From: Akkermansiaceae bacterium UBA956
GTDB lineage: Bacteria > Verrucomicrobiota > Verrucomicrobiia > Verrucomicrobiales > Akkermansiaceae
Length of the DNA stretch: 54,478 bases
Assembly: GCA_002293145.1 (NCBI GenBank)
Contig: DBCO01000038.1
Span: 1-54,478, forward strand
Direction: 5' to 3'
In this document: piece after piece, positions 8,852 to 19,052 of the stretch
Position numbering within the stretch: the stretch's first letter is position 1
Layout of the letters: every line of letters starts with the position of its first letter
The notes under the pieces: model-generated
What the model saw: the letters and a program-made list of their open reading frames with translations, nothing else
What the model was told of the DNA's origin: nothing
The model's database searches: none
Made by a program: the position numbers and the translations under genes

Positions 8852-9712
8852 ATGAATCCACCAGAGCCATTCTATGTATGTGGTCCCACGGCCAGTGGTA
8901 AATCCTCGCTGGCGCTGCAACTTGCGCGGGAAAAGGACGGCGAGATCGTCAACGCCGATGCATTTCAGCTTTATCGTGGCATTGATACCATTTCCGCCGC
9001 ACCGCGTGAGTTCGAAAAATCGACAGCAGCGCATCACCTCTACGGCGTTCTTGAGCCCTCGGAAACCTGCGATGCCCAACGTTTTGTCGATCTCGCCCGC
9101 CCGGTGATAGACGAGATCATTGCTCGTGGAAAAACACCCATCGTCACGGGTGGCTCGGGTCTTTATCTGAAATTTCTCACCCACGGCCCCTCACCCGTGC
9201 CGCCCTCGGAGGGTAATCTACGCCGTGAACTCGAGGTGCTGACTCACGAAGAAATCATCCAGCGCTTGCAAGCATTGGACCCCGAGGAAGCAGCGCAGAT
9301 CAATCTCACAAATCGGCGCTACGTCTCGCGCTCGCTTGAAATTTGCTTACTCAGCGGCTGCAAGGCCTCCACTTTGCGAAAAAATTGGCAGCATGTCAGC
9401 GATGCTCGCACGGCATCCTTGCAGGGCCTGGTCATTCAGCGACCTCGCGCAATCTTGCACCAACGTATCGCCGAGCGCTGCACCGCGATGCTTGAGGGGA
9501 ACGCCATCGAAGAAGTTCGCGCCCTGCGTTCGCAACTCTCGATCACTTGCGCGAAGGCCATCGGTGTGCCTCAAATTCTCGCCTTTCTTGATGGGCAACT
9601 CTCGCATGCGGAATGCCTTCAGAAAATCGTCGAGGCGACCCGTCAGTATGCAAAGCGCCAAGAGACCTGGTTCCGTCGAGAATCTTGGCTTACACCTTGT
9701 CCCATGACCTAG
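8852..9712 (+). CDS. miaA: tRNA dimethylallyltransferase
   Basis: MiaA adds dimethylallyl to N6 of A37 in tRNAs reading UNN codons. The 286-residue protein has the P-loop CGPTASGKSS at residues 10-19, the NADAFQLYRGI motif (consensus has DS-Q-Y), a TGGSGLYLKFL motif, and the basic QYAKRQETWFRR motif near the C-terminus. It is slightly shorter than the usual 300-310 residues, with no catalytic motif missing. Co-oriented with and eight bases after the YmdB gene. Confidence 0.93.
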   Translation: MNPPEPFYVCGPTASGKSSLALQLAREKDGEIVNADAFQLYRGIDTISAAPREFEKSTAAHHLYGVLEPSETCDAQRFVDLARPVIDEIIARGKTPIVTGGSGLYLKFLTHGPSPVPPSEGNLRRELEVLTHEEIIQRLQALDPEEAAQINLTNRRYVSRSLEICLLSGCKASTLRKNWQHVSDARTASLQGLVIQRPRAILHQRIAERCTAMLEGNAIEEVRALRSQLSITCAKAIGVPQILAFLDGQLSHAECLQKIVEATRQYAKRQETWFRRESWLTPCPMT

Positions 9713-9837
9713 GACTGTCGGACATACGAACTAAGATTTGAAATCAAAGCCTCAAAAGATCTGCTCTCACAAATTCCATCCTTGATTTTCTGACGAAATT
9801 CGCAAGCATCGTTTTATTCACCAAAAGCTTATTCGCC

Positions 9838-11646
9838 ATGAATCTACTGCAACTTTTTTTCCTTCTTGCGCTGTCCCTGCTCGGTTCCTCATTGACCTTT
9901 GCACAGGAAATGTTTTTCCGCCATTCCTTTGGGCCATCCTCCAATTCAACGGTCGAGGTCACAGCTCTGTTCAGCAAACTACCATCATCCGGCTACACGC
10001 CGATTCGTGTGACGATATCCAATCGCACTGCTGCGCCCGTCGTTTTTTCACTGAACTTTGATTGCACCGCCGATGGCAACAGCGGCGTGCAAAAACTCGA
10101 ATCTAGCTTCTCGATCAAAGGCGATGCCGAAAAAGTGACCACAACCGACCTACTCGTGCCAGTGGCTGCTGCGGTAAAAGACCATTCTTATGGAGGAGCT
10201 ATGTGCAATCAGATGTTAGAGCTCGACATGGTTGGCATCGTAAATGGGAGTTACTCTCAAAGAAGCAACAATCAGCTCAATCTACCAAACATCCTCTTGT
10301 CCGAGCCTCTATTCACGCCGAATGCATCACGCTTGGATGCCGAGGTCAAAAAAATCACAGGAGGCGCCTCCAGCTACTACGGCTCTACTAGCAATTTCGG
10401 TGGTATGTTTTCCGCCTCAAAAATGCCTGAAGACTGGCGGGCTTACTCGGGCTATGACTGTTTAATTATCTCCGAAGTCGATTGGACCGAGTTATCCCCC
10501 GGCGCGCGTACCGCAATCTTGCAATGGCTGCGTTTGGGTGGATCGATGCGTATTTTCACACGCACCCCCTCCGCCACATGGGCGTCATTGGGCATTGAAT
10601 CGAATGAACCTCAAGCAGCCTCAAGCAACTTCGGCAAAGGACTGATTGTCAGCACTCCGATCAATGCTGAGCTACGCATCGAAGAAAGCCAACTGCTTGC
10701 CCAAATCACCAGTGGCTCAGGGCTAGCGGGCCATCAATACAAATCATTTGTTCAAGACTATGCCGCCGGATGGGGCCTACAACAGCAACTTGGTGGAAAA
10801 ACGTTCCACTTTGTCTTTTTCATTCTGCTCTTGATAGCCTTTGGAGTCATCGTCGGCCCGATCAATCTTTTCGTTTTTGCGAAATCAGGTATGCGCCATA
10901 AGCTGTTCATCACAACTCCCATCATCGCTCTCGCAGCAAGCTTGGCAATGATTATTTTAATCTTCATTCAGGATGGCATCGGCGGCAAAGGCGTGCGCGT
11001 GCAGCTTGTGGAAATGCCTTCAGGCGATGGCGATAACAATGCTTACATTTCACAAACACAAATCTCGCGAACAGGAGTTCTTTTCAGCAATCGTTTCGCC
11101 ATGACTGAAGCGTGTTCTATCTCTCCACTGCCGTTGAGTATTTCTCAATGGGCGCGCCTCAACGTTTCAAGCAGTAATGATCAAGCCTACGAGATCAACC
11201 TCGATGACAAGGGCATTCAAGTATCGGGCGATTGGTTCCAATCTCGCTCCGAGCAAGCACAGTTGATCCAAGCCGTGGTGCCCACGCGCGCGCGCATCGA
11301 GGAGACTGATCCAGCAAACCCAGCCGCACTGCTAAGTAGCTTTGATCACTCCATCGATTCATTTTTTTATCGCGATGTTGATGGCAAAATCTGGAAAGCG
11401 GATGCCATCGCTCCAGGCAAGAAATTCCTTTGCAGCGAATCAACCGAGGTCGATCATGATAAGTTCCTTAACACTGCATGGTTGCTCTTATGCAATCAAG
11501 AAAAAGAATGCCTACAACGTCTCAGCAAACGCCCCGGCAGCTATGTAGCCATCAGCTCTAACGCAAAAATGTTAGATACTCATTCGCGACTCAAGTGGAC
11601 GAGCAATACCAGCATCATCACCGGCAGTGTTCAGCCCGCTCCTTAA
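9838..11646 (+). CDS. exported membrane protein of an ABC transporter operon
   Basis: A 602-residue protein of no family I can name. It has an N-terminal signal peptide (about 1-22, ending LTFA), a large extracytoplasmic beta-rich portion (about 25-320), two membrane spans (about 327-350 and 357-380), and a second extracytoplasmic portion to the C-terminus. It is followed directly by an ABC ATPase and a permease on the same strand. The context suggests an accessory subunit playing a role like GldG in Gld-type ABC systems; that is inference only. Confidence 0.75.
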   Translation: MNLLQLFFLLALSLLGSSLTFAQEMFFRHSFGPSSNSTVEVTALFSKLPSSGYTPIRVTISNRTAAPVVFSLNFDCTADGNSGVQKLESSFSIKGDAEKVTTTDLLVPVAAAVKDHSYGGAMCNQMLELDMVGIVNGSYSQRSNNQLNLPNILLSEPLFTPNASRLDAEVKKITGGASSYYGSTSNFGGMFSASKMPEDWRAYSGYDCLIISEVDWTELSPGARTAILQWLRLGGSMRIFTRTPSATWASLGIESNEPQAASSNFGKGLIVSTPINAELRIEESQLLAQITSGSGLAGHQYKSFVQDYAAGWGLQQQLGGKTFHFVFFILLLIAFGVIVGPINLFVFAKSGMRHKLFITTPIIALAASLAMIILIFIQDGIGGKGVRVQLVEMPSGDGDNNAYISQTQISRTGVLFSNRFAMTEACSISPLPLSISQWARLNVSSSNDQAYEINLDDKGIQVSGDWFQSRSEQAQLIQAVVPTRARIEETDPANPAALLSSFDHSIDSFFYRDVDGKIWKADAIAPGKKFLCSESTEVDHDKFLNTAWLLLCNQEKECLQRLSKRPGSYVAISSNAKMLDTHSRLKWTSNTSIITGSVQPAP

Positions 11647-11665
11647 TCTTTCACCGCACATCATC

Positions 11666-12679
11666 ATGAATAGTCACGCCATTCGCGTTCACAACCTTTA
11701 CCGCTACTTCGGCGCACTCAAGGCCGTCAACGGTGTTTCTTTCGAAATCCCACACGGCTCGGTCTGCGGCTTCGTAGGTGCCAATGGAGCAGGAAAAACC
11801 ACCACGATGCGCATTCTCGCCTCGCTCGATTACCCGACGCTCGGTGTGGCGGAAGTCTGCGGCTACAATGTCGTCAGTCATCCCGAAGAAGTCCGGCGCT
11901 TGATCGGCTGGATGCCCGATCATTTCGGCAACTACGAGCACATGACCGTAGTCGAGTATCTCGACTTCTACGCCCGCGCCCTTGGCTACAAGGGAAAGGA
12001 ACGACGCCTACGAGTGCAAGAGGTCATGGAGTTCACCGATCTCGTGCCCCTCGCTGAACGTTTTTCGAATAAATTATCGAAGGGTAATACCCAGCGCCTT
12101 GGCCTCGGGCGCGCTTTGTTGCAAGACCCGCAAGTTTTAATCATGGACGAGCCCGCCGCGGGTCTCGACCCGAAAGCTCGCGTGGAACTCAAGAGCTTAA
12201 TCCGCGTGCTTGCTCAAGAGGGTAAGACCATTTTCATTTCCTCGCACATTCTCTCCGAACTCGGTGAAATGTGTGACTCACTCCTATTCATTAACGGCGG
12301 ACGCATCGTGCACCACGGCGATGCCGAAAGCATGAAACAAAGCACCGATGCCGCCGGCGGATTTCTCTATGATGTGCAAGTTCTTAACTCTAGCGACGCG
12401 TTGTCTGCCTGGTGCTTGCTGCACCCGAAGGTCGAGTTCATGGAGTCGCGCAAAAATGGCGGTCGCATTCGCATCGATTCCCCCCACCTGGTAGATGCCG
12501 CTGATATCCTACAGCGCATGGTCAAAGATGGATTGAAAATCACCGAGTTCCACCGCGAGGAGCGTAACTTGGAAGATGCCTTCATCGATATGTTAGGCAA
12601 GATCGAGCGCGGTGAATTAGCAGGACAAAAGCCACCACCGATGCCTGATACCTCAGCATTTAACCCACCAGTATCATGA
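11666..12679 (+). CDS. ABC transporter ATP-binding protein
   Basis: A 337-residue ABC ATPase of the export/natural-resistance type (CcmA/NatA/GldA-like). Motifs are Walker A GANGAGKTT, a signature LSKGNTQR (variant of LSGGQ), Walker B LIMDEPAAGLDP and the switch His in SSHIL. The ATG at 11666 begins the conserved domain; an upstream frame from 11627 would overlap the previous gene. The C-terminal 90 residues form the domain typical of this subfamily. The stop overlaps the permease start as ATGA. Confidence 0.93.
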   Translation: MNSHAIRVHNLYRYFGALKAVNGVSFEIPHGSVCGFVGANGAGKTTTMRILASLDYPTLGVAEVCGYNVVSHPEEVRRLIGWMPDHFGNYEHMTVVEYLDFYARALGYKGKERRLRVQEVMEFTDLVPLAERFSNKLSKGNTQRLGLGRALLQDPQVLIMDEPAAGLDPKARVELKSLIRVLAQEGKTIFISSHILSELGEMCDSLLFINGGRIVHHGDAESMKQSTDAAGGFLYDVQVLNSSDALSAWCLLHPKVEFMESRKNGGRIRIDSPHLVDAADILQRMVKDGLKITEFHREERNLEDAFIDMLGKIERGELAGQKPPPMPDTSAFNPPVS

Positions 12680-14166
12680 TTATGAGCGATTCACAGTCAT
12701 CACCCACTGCTGTCAGCCCCGCCGAGCCATCGTTGCTGGATCGCTTGAATGACTTTCCTGATCGACTCCCTCCGATGTTGGTCAAAGAACTGCGACAAGG
12801 ACTACGCGCACGCACCTTTGTGGCAGTCTTTCTCGGCCTACAATTGTTTCTTGGATTGATCATGCTGATTGCTACGAGCGCAAGCGGACTCAATGGAGCT
12901 GGAGAAATTGTATCGCGGATCATCTTTCTGTTTTTCTCGTTAGCCGTGCTATTTGTGCAACCCCTGCGTGGCATCAATGCACTGCATGCCGAAATTAAAT
13001 CCACTACCCTCGATATGATGGTGCTCACCAAGCTCAATGCCACCCGTATTGTAGCAGGAAAATGGTCCGCCATTATCGGACAAACTATGCTGCTTTTTGT
13101 ATCGATTATCCCTTACCTAATTCTGCGCTATTTCTTTGGTGGGATGAATCTTTTTGCGGAACTCATCGCACTGTGCTCGATTTTTTTCATTTCATGCTGC
13201 ATGACCGCCATCAACGTCGGCATCTCCGGAAATGCTTCGATTATGCTTCGCGGTCTACTACCGCTGGCGCTGGCGATAGGCTCGCTGTTGGCGATGGTTG
13301 GGATCATGGAAGATTTTGACGAATTTCTCGATTTTTTTGCCTTGGATCGTAAGAGTTACATTATCGCATTTTTTAGCATGGCTGGGGCTGCACTCTATCT
13401 TTCTTGGTTCATCTTCAGCTTGGGTGTTTCCACCATTGCGCCGATGTCAGAAAATCATAGTACGCGCAATCGCCTACTCGGGCTCGCAGTAATCGTGATC
13501 TCCGTTATAATCATGGTGATGAATCAAGCAGAATGGTTCCTTATCCCAATTATCGCTGGTCTACTAGCGATACCCTCCACTCTGATCGCTTTGACCGAGC
13601 GGCAGGAAATGCTGCCACGTGTAACTCTTCCGTTCACAAAACGCGGAGTGCTCGGTCGCTTATTTGGTCGGTTTTTCTACCCGTGTTGGAGTGCAGGCAT
13701 TCTCTACACCTGCTTGCTACTAGCAATCATCTATACCCTACTACTTTATGGATGGTCTTTGCCTAAAACTTCATTCTTCAATCTTGGCAACGAAGAATTT
13801 GCCATCATCAACTCCCTCATAGGCTGCATGCTTTTCCCAGCAGTCTGCTTGCTACTCCTGGAAAAGCACATTGTTAACCGCATCGGGGTCTTCATCGTTT
13901 TACTCGTTTCATGCTTTGCATTGGCTAGCGCGATTTCTGCCGTTGCCTATGGCACAGATAACCAGCCTGCGCTGTGGATCTTTTGCTGGTTACCTCCGAT
14001 CCAATTGTTCATGATCGATGCGCGCAATATTGATGAAAAAAATGTAATGATGGCCGGGATCGCGTTGAATGTGATTCTCATCGTATTCCTGCTCATCCGC
14101 GCGTTCATGAAATGGCCGACCATCCGTAAGGCGGAAGAGGACGCCCTGCTCATGGAACGCCAGTGA
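12676..14166 (+). CDS. ABC transporter permease
   Basis: A 496-residue integral membrane protein with about a dozen hydrophobic segments. The N-terminal cytoplasmic part contains PPMLVKELRQGLRARTF, the motif with which ABC-2-type permeases typically begin. It is coupled by ATGA overlap to the ATPase gene. With the 602-residue protein it forms a three-component system; the substrate cannot be deduced. Confidence 0.88.
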   Translation: MIMSDSQSSPTAVSPAEPSLLDRLNDFPDRLPPMLVKELRQGLRARTFVAVFLGLQLFLGLIMLIATSASGLNGAGEIVSRIIFLFFSLAVLFVQPLRGINALHAEIKSTTLDMMVLTKLNATRIVAGKWSAIIGQTMLLFVSIIPYLILRYFFGGMNLFAELIALCSIFFISCCMTAINVGISGNASIMLRGLLPLALAIGSLLAMVGIMEDFDEFLDFFALDRKSYIIAFFSMAGAALYLSWFIFSLGVSTIAPMSENHSTRNRLLGLAVIVISVIIMVMNQAEWFLIPIIAGLLAIPSTLIALTERQEMLPRVTLPFTKRGVLGRLFGRFFYPCWSAGILYTCLLLAIIYTLLLYGWSLPKTSFFNLGNEEFAIINSLIGCMLFPAVCLLLLEKHIVNRIGVFIVLLVSCFALASAISAVAYGTDNQPALWIFCWLPPIQLFMIDARNIDEKNVMMAGIALNVILIVFLLIRAFMKWPTIRKAEEDALLMERQ

Positions 14167-14230
14167 GTTGGGAACTTTGCTTTACAGCTCTGCATCGGAT
14201 CTCCATATTGGCTTTCGAATTTTTTCCCAC

Positions 14231-15544
14231 ATGGCCGATTCTCACGCATCTCCACCTTGGCGCTGGCGCATAGCTCTGCTCGTTTATCGAATTCTCGGTC
14301 CGCTGCTCCTATTGCTCGCGTTGCCTGCTTGGCTCAGAAAAATGGCGGCACGCGGTGGCTGGTCCACTCCCTTTGGTGAACGCTTTAGCTGCTATCGCAA
14401 TGAGCTCGAATGGGCCCCGCTCGGAACATTGCATTTTCATGCCGTGAGCGTCGGCGAGACACTAATCGCACTGAAACTGCTGCGCGCCATCCGCAAGGCC
14501 ACAGCTTCGCGCATGGTCCTAGCAGTGAGCACAGCTACGGCTTACGATGTTGCAAAATCAGCCAGTATCGCCGATCTGGACGTCATTTACTCGCCGATCG
14601 ATTTACACCTTTTCGTTCATCGATATCTCACGCGTTTTCAACCACAAAAAATCATCCTAGTCGAAGCCGAGGCCTGGCCTGAATTGATGCAACAATGCAA
14701 AAAGCGCGGCATTCCCGTGCTAATGATCAACGCCCGCCTCAGTGCCCGCTCGGAAAAACGATTTGTCTCTCTGCGGCGTTGGATTTCACCGCTGTTTCAA
14801 CACATTTCTGCATTCGCTGTTCAAGAAGAATGCGACCTCATACGCTTCACCAACATTGGCATCGATTCGACACGACTGCATCTCTGTGGCAGCATCAAGT
14901 TCGATCCCGCAGCCGATACTACAGCGTTGCTGCGTCCCGAATTTGCAACTAGACTCTTGGCCCTTTCTGATGGCAAGCCAATCGTATTGATTGCAAGTTC
15001 GCATGACGGCGAAGAAGTGCTGTTATGCACCGCGATCCGTGACGCGGGTGCATTTCCTCTTTGTGTGCCGCGGCATGCCGAGCGCCGCAACGAGGTAGCC
15101 GAGGCACTGCGATCCTGTGGGTTCGATGTGCATCTCCGCTCGCAACTTGAAAGAATGCGAAATGAAGGCGATCCCTGCCTTGTTGTCGACACCACAGGCG
15201 AATTGCGCGACTGGACAGTGTATGCGGATTTTGTTGTGATCGGCAAAAGCTTTCTTGCCATCGGTGGACAAAACCCAGCAGAAGCAATCATTGCAAAAAA
15301 ACCACTTCTTTTTGGCCCGCACATGGAAAACTTCGAGCCACTCGTCGGCCGTTTGTTAGAAAAACATGCAGCGATTCGAGTAACCAATGGCAACGAGCTG
15401 TGCACAGCCCTGCGCTCACTACTCGCGGATAGGAAACGTCAGCAACAAATGACTCTTGCCGCTATCGGTGTTCTCGAACTGCATGCAGGAGCAGCTGAGC
15501 GCACCATCAAAATGTTAGGGATCAGTCAATTACCCCAGTTGTAA
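14231..15544 (+). CDS. waaA: 3-deoxy-D-manno-octulosonic acid transferase
   Basis: WaaA (KdtA) attaches Kdo from CMP-Kdo to the lipid A precursor at the inner membrane, so the organism probably makes LPS. The 437-residue GT30 enzyme has an N-terminal membrane anchor, HAVSVGETLIAL (with the catalytic Glu), VEAEAWPEL, VLIASSHDGEE, and the C-terminal IGKSFLAIGGQNPAEA nucleotide-binding motif. I chose the ATG at 14231; the reading frame continues upstream only to a TTG. Its last 23 bases overlap the 3' end of the convergent GYF-domain gene. Confidence 0.93.
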   Translation: MADSHASPPWRWRIALLVYRILGPLLLLLALPAWLRKMAARGGWSTPFGERFSCYRNELEWAPLGTLHFHAVSVGETLIALKLLRAIRKATASRMVLAVSTATAYDVAKSASIADLDVIYSPIDLHLFVHRYLTRFQPQKIILVEAEAWPELMQQCKKRGIPVLMINARLSARSEKRFVSLRRWISPLFQHISAFAVQEECDLIRFTNIGIDSTRLHLCGSIKFDPAADTTALLRPEFATRLLALSDGKPIVLIASSHDGEEVLLCTAIRDAGAFPLCVPRHAERRNEVAEALRSCGFDVHLRSQLERMRNEGDPCLVVDTTGELRDWTVYADFVVIGKSFLAIGGQNPAEAIIAKKPLLFGPHMENFEPLVGRLLEKHAAIRVTNGNELCTALRSLLADRKRQQQMTLAAIGVLELHAGAAERTIKMLGISQLPQL

Positions 15545-16070
15545 CGCCAAAAATGATAGCAAGTATGTAAATGAGGAAAAACAACAGCCAGCCGCCGATG
15601 CCGATCCAGCTCCACATTTTCGATTTACGAGCTGATTCTTGTGCCCCCATTAAATCTCCGGCTGCCAATTGACCATTAATTTTCGCGGCATAAACAATCC
15701 CGGGAATACCAAAAGGTGGACAGCACATTATCGTACTCACAATCGCAAATGCCAGAATACCGCCTGAGTTGATGTAAGGCGCGGGAGAAGACATCTGCAT
15801 CGCAGGGCTCTGCACCGTGCCCGACTGAGGAGAGGCGTATGGATTCACAATTGCAGCTGGCGGGCCGGGCACAGTAGAGGTAGCAACAGGTGCACTGTGA
15901 TTTTGCATAGAGATCGCCAACTCAGGAAGATCTGCAATCGGCTTCCAGTCACTCATGCCATCTTTCCACACCAAAGTTGTCGGCTTCAGCCCACCGCTAC
16001 GAGCTTTTTGCTTCAAGTCATCTTCGCTGACAGGCCCGAGTTGCTGATTGTTTTCCGAATAATACCACAT
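15522..16070 (-). CDS. GYF-domain / CD225 (dispanin-like) membrane protein
   Basis: A 182-residue protein with an N-terminal GYF_2 domain (about 1-55: MWYYSENNQQLGPVSEDDL and VWKDGMSDWKPIADL), a Pro/Ala/Ser linker, and a C-terminal two-span module resembling the CD225/dispanin family (STIMCCPPFGIPGIVYAAKI, then AGDLMGAQESARKSKMWSW and a final span). The likely topology is a cytoplasmic GYF domain bound to the membrane. Function unknown; GYF domains bind proline-rich peptides. Convergent with waaA and overlapping it by 23 bases. Confidence 0.85.
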   Translation of the reverse strand: MWYYSENNQQLGPVSEDDLKQKARSGGLKPTTLVWKDGMSDWKPIADLPELAISMQNHSAPVATSTVPGPPAAIVNPYASPQSGTVQSPAMQMSSPAPYINSGGILAFAIVSTIMCCPPFGIPGIVYAAKINGQLAAGDLMGAQESARKSKMWSWIGIGGWLLFFLIYILAIIFGVTTGVID

Positions 16071-16150
16071 GGCGGTATTATGAAAAAATAATCACACGCG
16101 TCAACCACCCATTTTATGAAAAGATATCACTTCGTTTTGCATGGAAGAAA

Positions 16151-16876
16151 TCATCCAATCCACGCCAAAAATTCCTGATTCCCATCCATGCCAGTTATCG
16201 GTGAAGGCATCAGAGCTTTCCACTCTTTGCCACAATCCTCGGTGACAAATACACGAATTTTTTCCACAGCTTTTTCGCGCAATGCTTCATCGCGGACAAT
16301 GCCCCCCTTACTAATTTCATGGCGCTCCAGTTCAAATTGCGGCTTGATCAAGCACACAACTTGTCCCCCTTCGCCCAACACAGAGAATACAGCGGGCAAG
16401 ACTTTCGTTAGTGATATAAAGGATAAATCCATCACCGCAAACGCAATCGGATCTCCGAGATCATCTGGCACCATGTGGCGGGCATTGAATTTCTCTTTCA
16501 CCACCACCCGTGGATCACTGCGAATTTTCCATGCCAATTGATTTGTCCCAACATCAACCGCATGCACCTTCGCGGCACCACGTTGCAATAAGCAGTCAGT
16601 AAAACCGCCGGTCGAGGCACCAATGTCTGCGCAAATCAAGCCTGTGACATCGATGCCAAAACCTTCGAGCGCACCCTCCATTTTCAATCCACCACGCCCG
16701 ACATACTTCAGCTTTTCCTTCACCTCCAACGGAGCATCAAGCTCCAAGGTAACACTCGGTTTTTCAATCAAGCGATCGCCACTACGCACTTCGCCGGCAA
16801 GCACCAATCGCTTCGCCTGCTCTCGCGAATCACACATTCCCCGTGCCACCAATAACGCATCCACTCGCTCTTTCAT
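16151..16876 (-). CDS. TlyA-family rRNA 2'-O-methyltransferase
   Basis: A 241-residue protein with an N-terminal S4 RNA-binding domain (about 1-60: RVDALLVARGMCDSREQAK) and an FtsJ-type SAM-dependent methyltransferase domain (CADIGASTGGFTDCLL as the SAM motif, AVMDLSFISL later). Family members (TlyA, also called hemolysin A) methylate 16S and 23S rRNA and affect capreomycin sensitivity. Length is close to the usual 240-270 residues. Confidence 0.9.
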   Translation of the reverse strand: MKERVDALLVARGMCDSREQAKRLVLAGEVRSGDRLIEKPSVTLELDAPLEVKEKLKYVGRGGLKMEGALEGFGIDVTGLICADIGASTGGFTDCLLQRGAAKVHAVDVGTNQLAWKIRSDPRVVVKEKFNARHMVPDDLGDPIAFAVMDLSFISLTKVLPAVFSVLGEGGQVVCLIKPQFELERHEISKGGIVRDEALREKAVEKIRVFVTEDCGKEWKALMPSPITGMDGNQEFLAWIG

Positions 16877-17054
16877 CTGCGGGATTCAAGCATGGGGAGA
16901 GATACAAAGCGAGTGGGAAATTTTGAGCAAAGGTGCACATCCGTCTCGCTTGTGCCTGTTTTGAATCATAGTTAGAAGCACTCGTCTAAAAATATAAGAA
17001 AACCGGCTAGATGCCCGTTTGACGAGACATGCGCGATGCATATCCTCCCTTCAC

Positions 17055-19052
17055 CTATTCATCAAACATGCTCTTCATACTACTGAAAAAGCTATTGAGT
17101 TCATCTTCGTTCGCCTCGCGCCCCATGATTTCTTCATACGAACTGTTGAGCAAAAATTCACCGTCAAGCTCATCAATAAAGGTGCTCGGCTGACAACCAA
17201 CTTCTTCTCCATACTTCATACGCTTGGCGCAATAGGTCAAGGTCAGACGCTCGCGAGCACGGGTGATGCCAACGTAGAGCAATCGACGTTCTTCATCGCG
17301 TGTGCCTTCGGAAATGCTGCGTTTGTGTGGCAAGGTGCCTTCTTCGAGTCCGACCAAATACACATAAGGAAATTCCAAACCTTTCGAGGCATGCAGCGTA
17401 ATCAAGGTCACACCTTGCTTACTTTCGAGGTCATCTTCGCGCTCGGAACTGAGCGATACAGCATCCAGAAATGCCTGCAATTTTCTGCCTTTTGCCGAGT
17501 AATCATCGAGCTGCTGAATGATGCTACCAATGCCCTCTGTACGAGCATCGCGTTCTTTCTCGGTCTTGCATCCACGCATCAACCAAGGGATGTAATCCAT
17601 CTCGGTGATCATCTCACGCAATACCTTGCCGGCATTTTCTTTGGCAATATCGATTCGTGTTTTCGCCCCGGCAATCATCGCGACAAAATCTTCGATCGAA
17701 CCGCGTGCCTTGGCCCCCAAGGTGTGAGTAAATGCCGGATCACACAATGCTTCCCACACACTCTTATGCGTCTCGCGACTGTAATCTGTCGCCAGCACCG
17801 CAGTGGTCTGACCAATGCCACGGTTAGGAGCATTGAGCACGCGCAGCAGTGCAACATCGGCCTCGGGCGAGGCGAGAAGTTGTGCGTAGGCGATGACATC
17901 GCGAATTTCGCGTCGATCAAAGAAACTTTGTGCGCCCACCATCCGATAGGGAATTTTGCGCTCGCGCAAGGCTTCTTCGAGCTTGCGACACTGACCATTG
18001 GTGCGGAACAAAATCGAAAAATCTTCCCAGGCCTTTTTTGTGAGATTTTTTTCTTCAATGATTTCCTCAGCAATGAACTCCGCCTCTTCGGCATCGCCGG
18101 GCATCGCCACCACGCGAACGTGAGCACCGCCTACACGCGTGCTGCGCAGCACCTTGGCACGTCGCCCAATGTTGTGCTTGATCAGGCTGTTCGCGGTATG
18201 CAACACAGCATGGGTGCTACGATAGTTTTCCTCTAACAAAATCACCCGCGGATTAGGGAAAAATTTCTCGAACTGCAAAATGTTCGCCACCTCCGCACCA
18301 CGCCAGCCGTAAATCGATTGATCATCATCACCGACCACGCAAACGTGATAGGGAGGTCCTACCAATTGTTGCAACAAGCGCATCTGCAAAGCATTGGTGT
18401 CCTGGAACTCATCCACCGTGACTCGTTGGTAAAACTCGCGAAAGACATTGCGCACGTCTTCGTGCTCGGTCAGTAATTTTTCGCCAAGACAGAGCAAGTC
18501 ATCGAAATCAACAGCATTTTGCGCACGTAGTTCGTTTTGATAAGCAGTCGCTAAAATACCGATGAATTCATCCTCCTGCTGCGAAGGATCAAGCCCTGCA
18601 TTTTTCGCCTTCGAAATCACGCCGAGAATTTGTTCAGGCTTGAGTGTACAGTTGGCACCGCCCTTGCGCACAAGCAATTGCTTCATCAAGCCGACCTGAT
18701 CGCTGCCAGTGTAAATGGCGAAATTTTTCTTGTAGCCGATTCGATCAATGCCACCGCGCAGCAAGCGCACGCACAGCGAGTGGAAGGTGCAGACCGTCAT
18801 CTCCTCAGCAGCTGCCTTCGATACCATGCCGCCGATGCGTTCGCGCATTTCGGAGGCCGCCTTGTTGGTGAATGTCACTGCGAGAATGTTTCTCGCCGCC
18901 ACGCCGCGCTCCAGCATATTCGAGATCCGACAAGTCACCGTTCGTGTTTTGCCGGTTCCCGCTCCCGCAAGGATCAGCACTGGCCCATCGATAGCCCCTA
19001 CGGCTTCTCGCTGTGCTTGATTCAATGACTCAAATGAAAATCCCTCTGCCAT
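17055..19052 (-). CDS. UvrD/PcrA/Rep-type DNA helicase
   Basis: A 665-residue superfamily 1A helicase translocating 3'-5' on single-stranded DNA. Motifs in order: Q-motif NQAQREAV, Walker A GAGTGKT (30-36), motif Ia TFTNKAASEM, motif II DEFQDTN, motif III DDQSIYGWRGA, motif IV LEENYRS, motif V TLHASKGLEFPYV, and motif VI YVGITRARERL. It is a little short for UvrD (about 720) and nearer Rep/PcrA; it lacks a long C-terminal tail and ends in an acidic patch. I do not assign which of the three it is. Confidence 0.92.
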   Translation of the reverse strand: MAEGFSFESLNQAQREAVGAIDGPVLILAGAGTGKTRTVTCRISNMLERGVAARNILAVTFTNKAASEMRERIGGMVSKAAAEEMTVCTFHSLCVRLLRGGIDRIGYKKNFAIYTGSDQVGLMKQLLVRKGGANCTLKPEQILGVISKAKNAGLDPSQQEDEFIGILATAYQNELRAQNAVDFDDLLCLGEKLLTEHEDVRNVFREFYQRVTVDEFQDTNALQMRLLQQLVGPPYHVCVVGDDDQSIYGWRGAEVANILQFEKFFPNPRVILLEENYRSTHAVLHTANSLIKHNIGRRAKVLRSTRVGGAHVRVVAMPGDAEEAEFIAEEIIEEKNLTKKAWEDFSILFRTNGQCRKLEEALRERKIPYRMVGAQSFFDRREIRDVIAYAQLLASPEADVALLRVLNAPNRGIGQTTAVLATDYSRETHKSVWEALCDPAFTHTLGAKARGSIEDFVAMIAGAKTRIDIAKENAGKVLREMITEMDYIPWLMRGCKTEKERDARTEGIGSIIQQLDDYSAKGRKLQAFLDAVSLSSEREDDLESKQGVTLITLHASKGLEFPYVYLVGLEEGTLPHKRSISEGTRDEERRLLYVGITRARERLTLTYCAKRMKYGEEVGCQPSTFIDELDGEFLLNSSYEEIMGREANEDELNSFFSSMKSMFDE

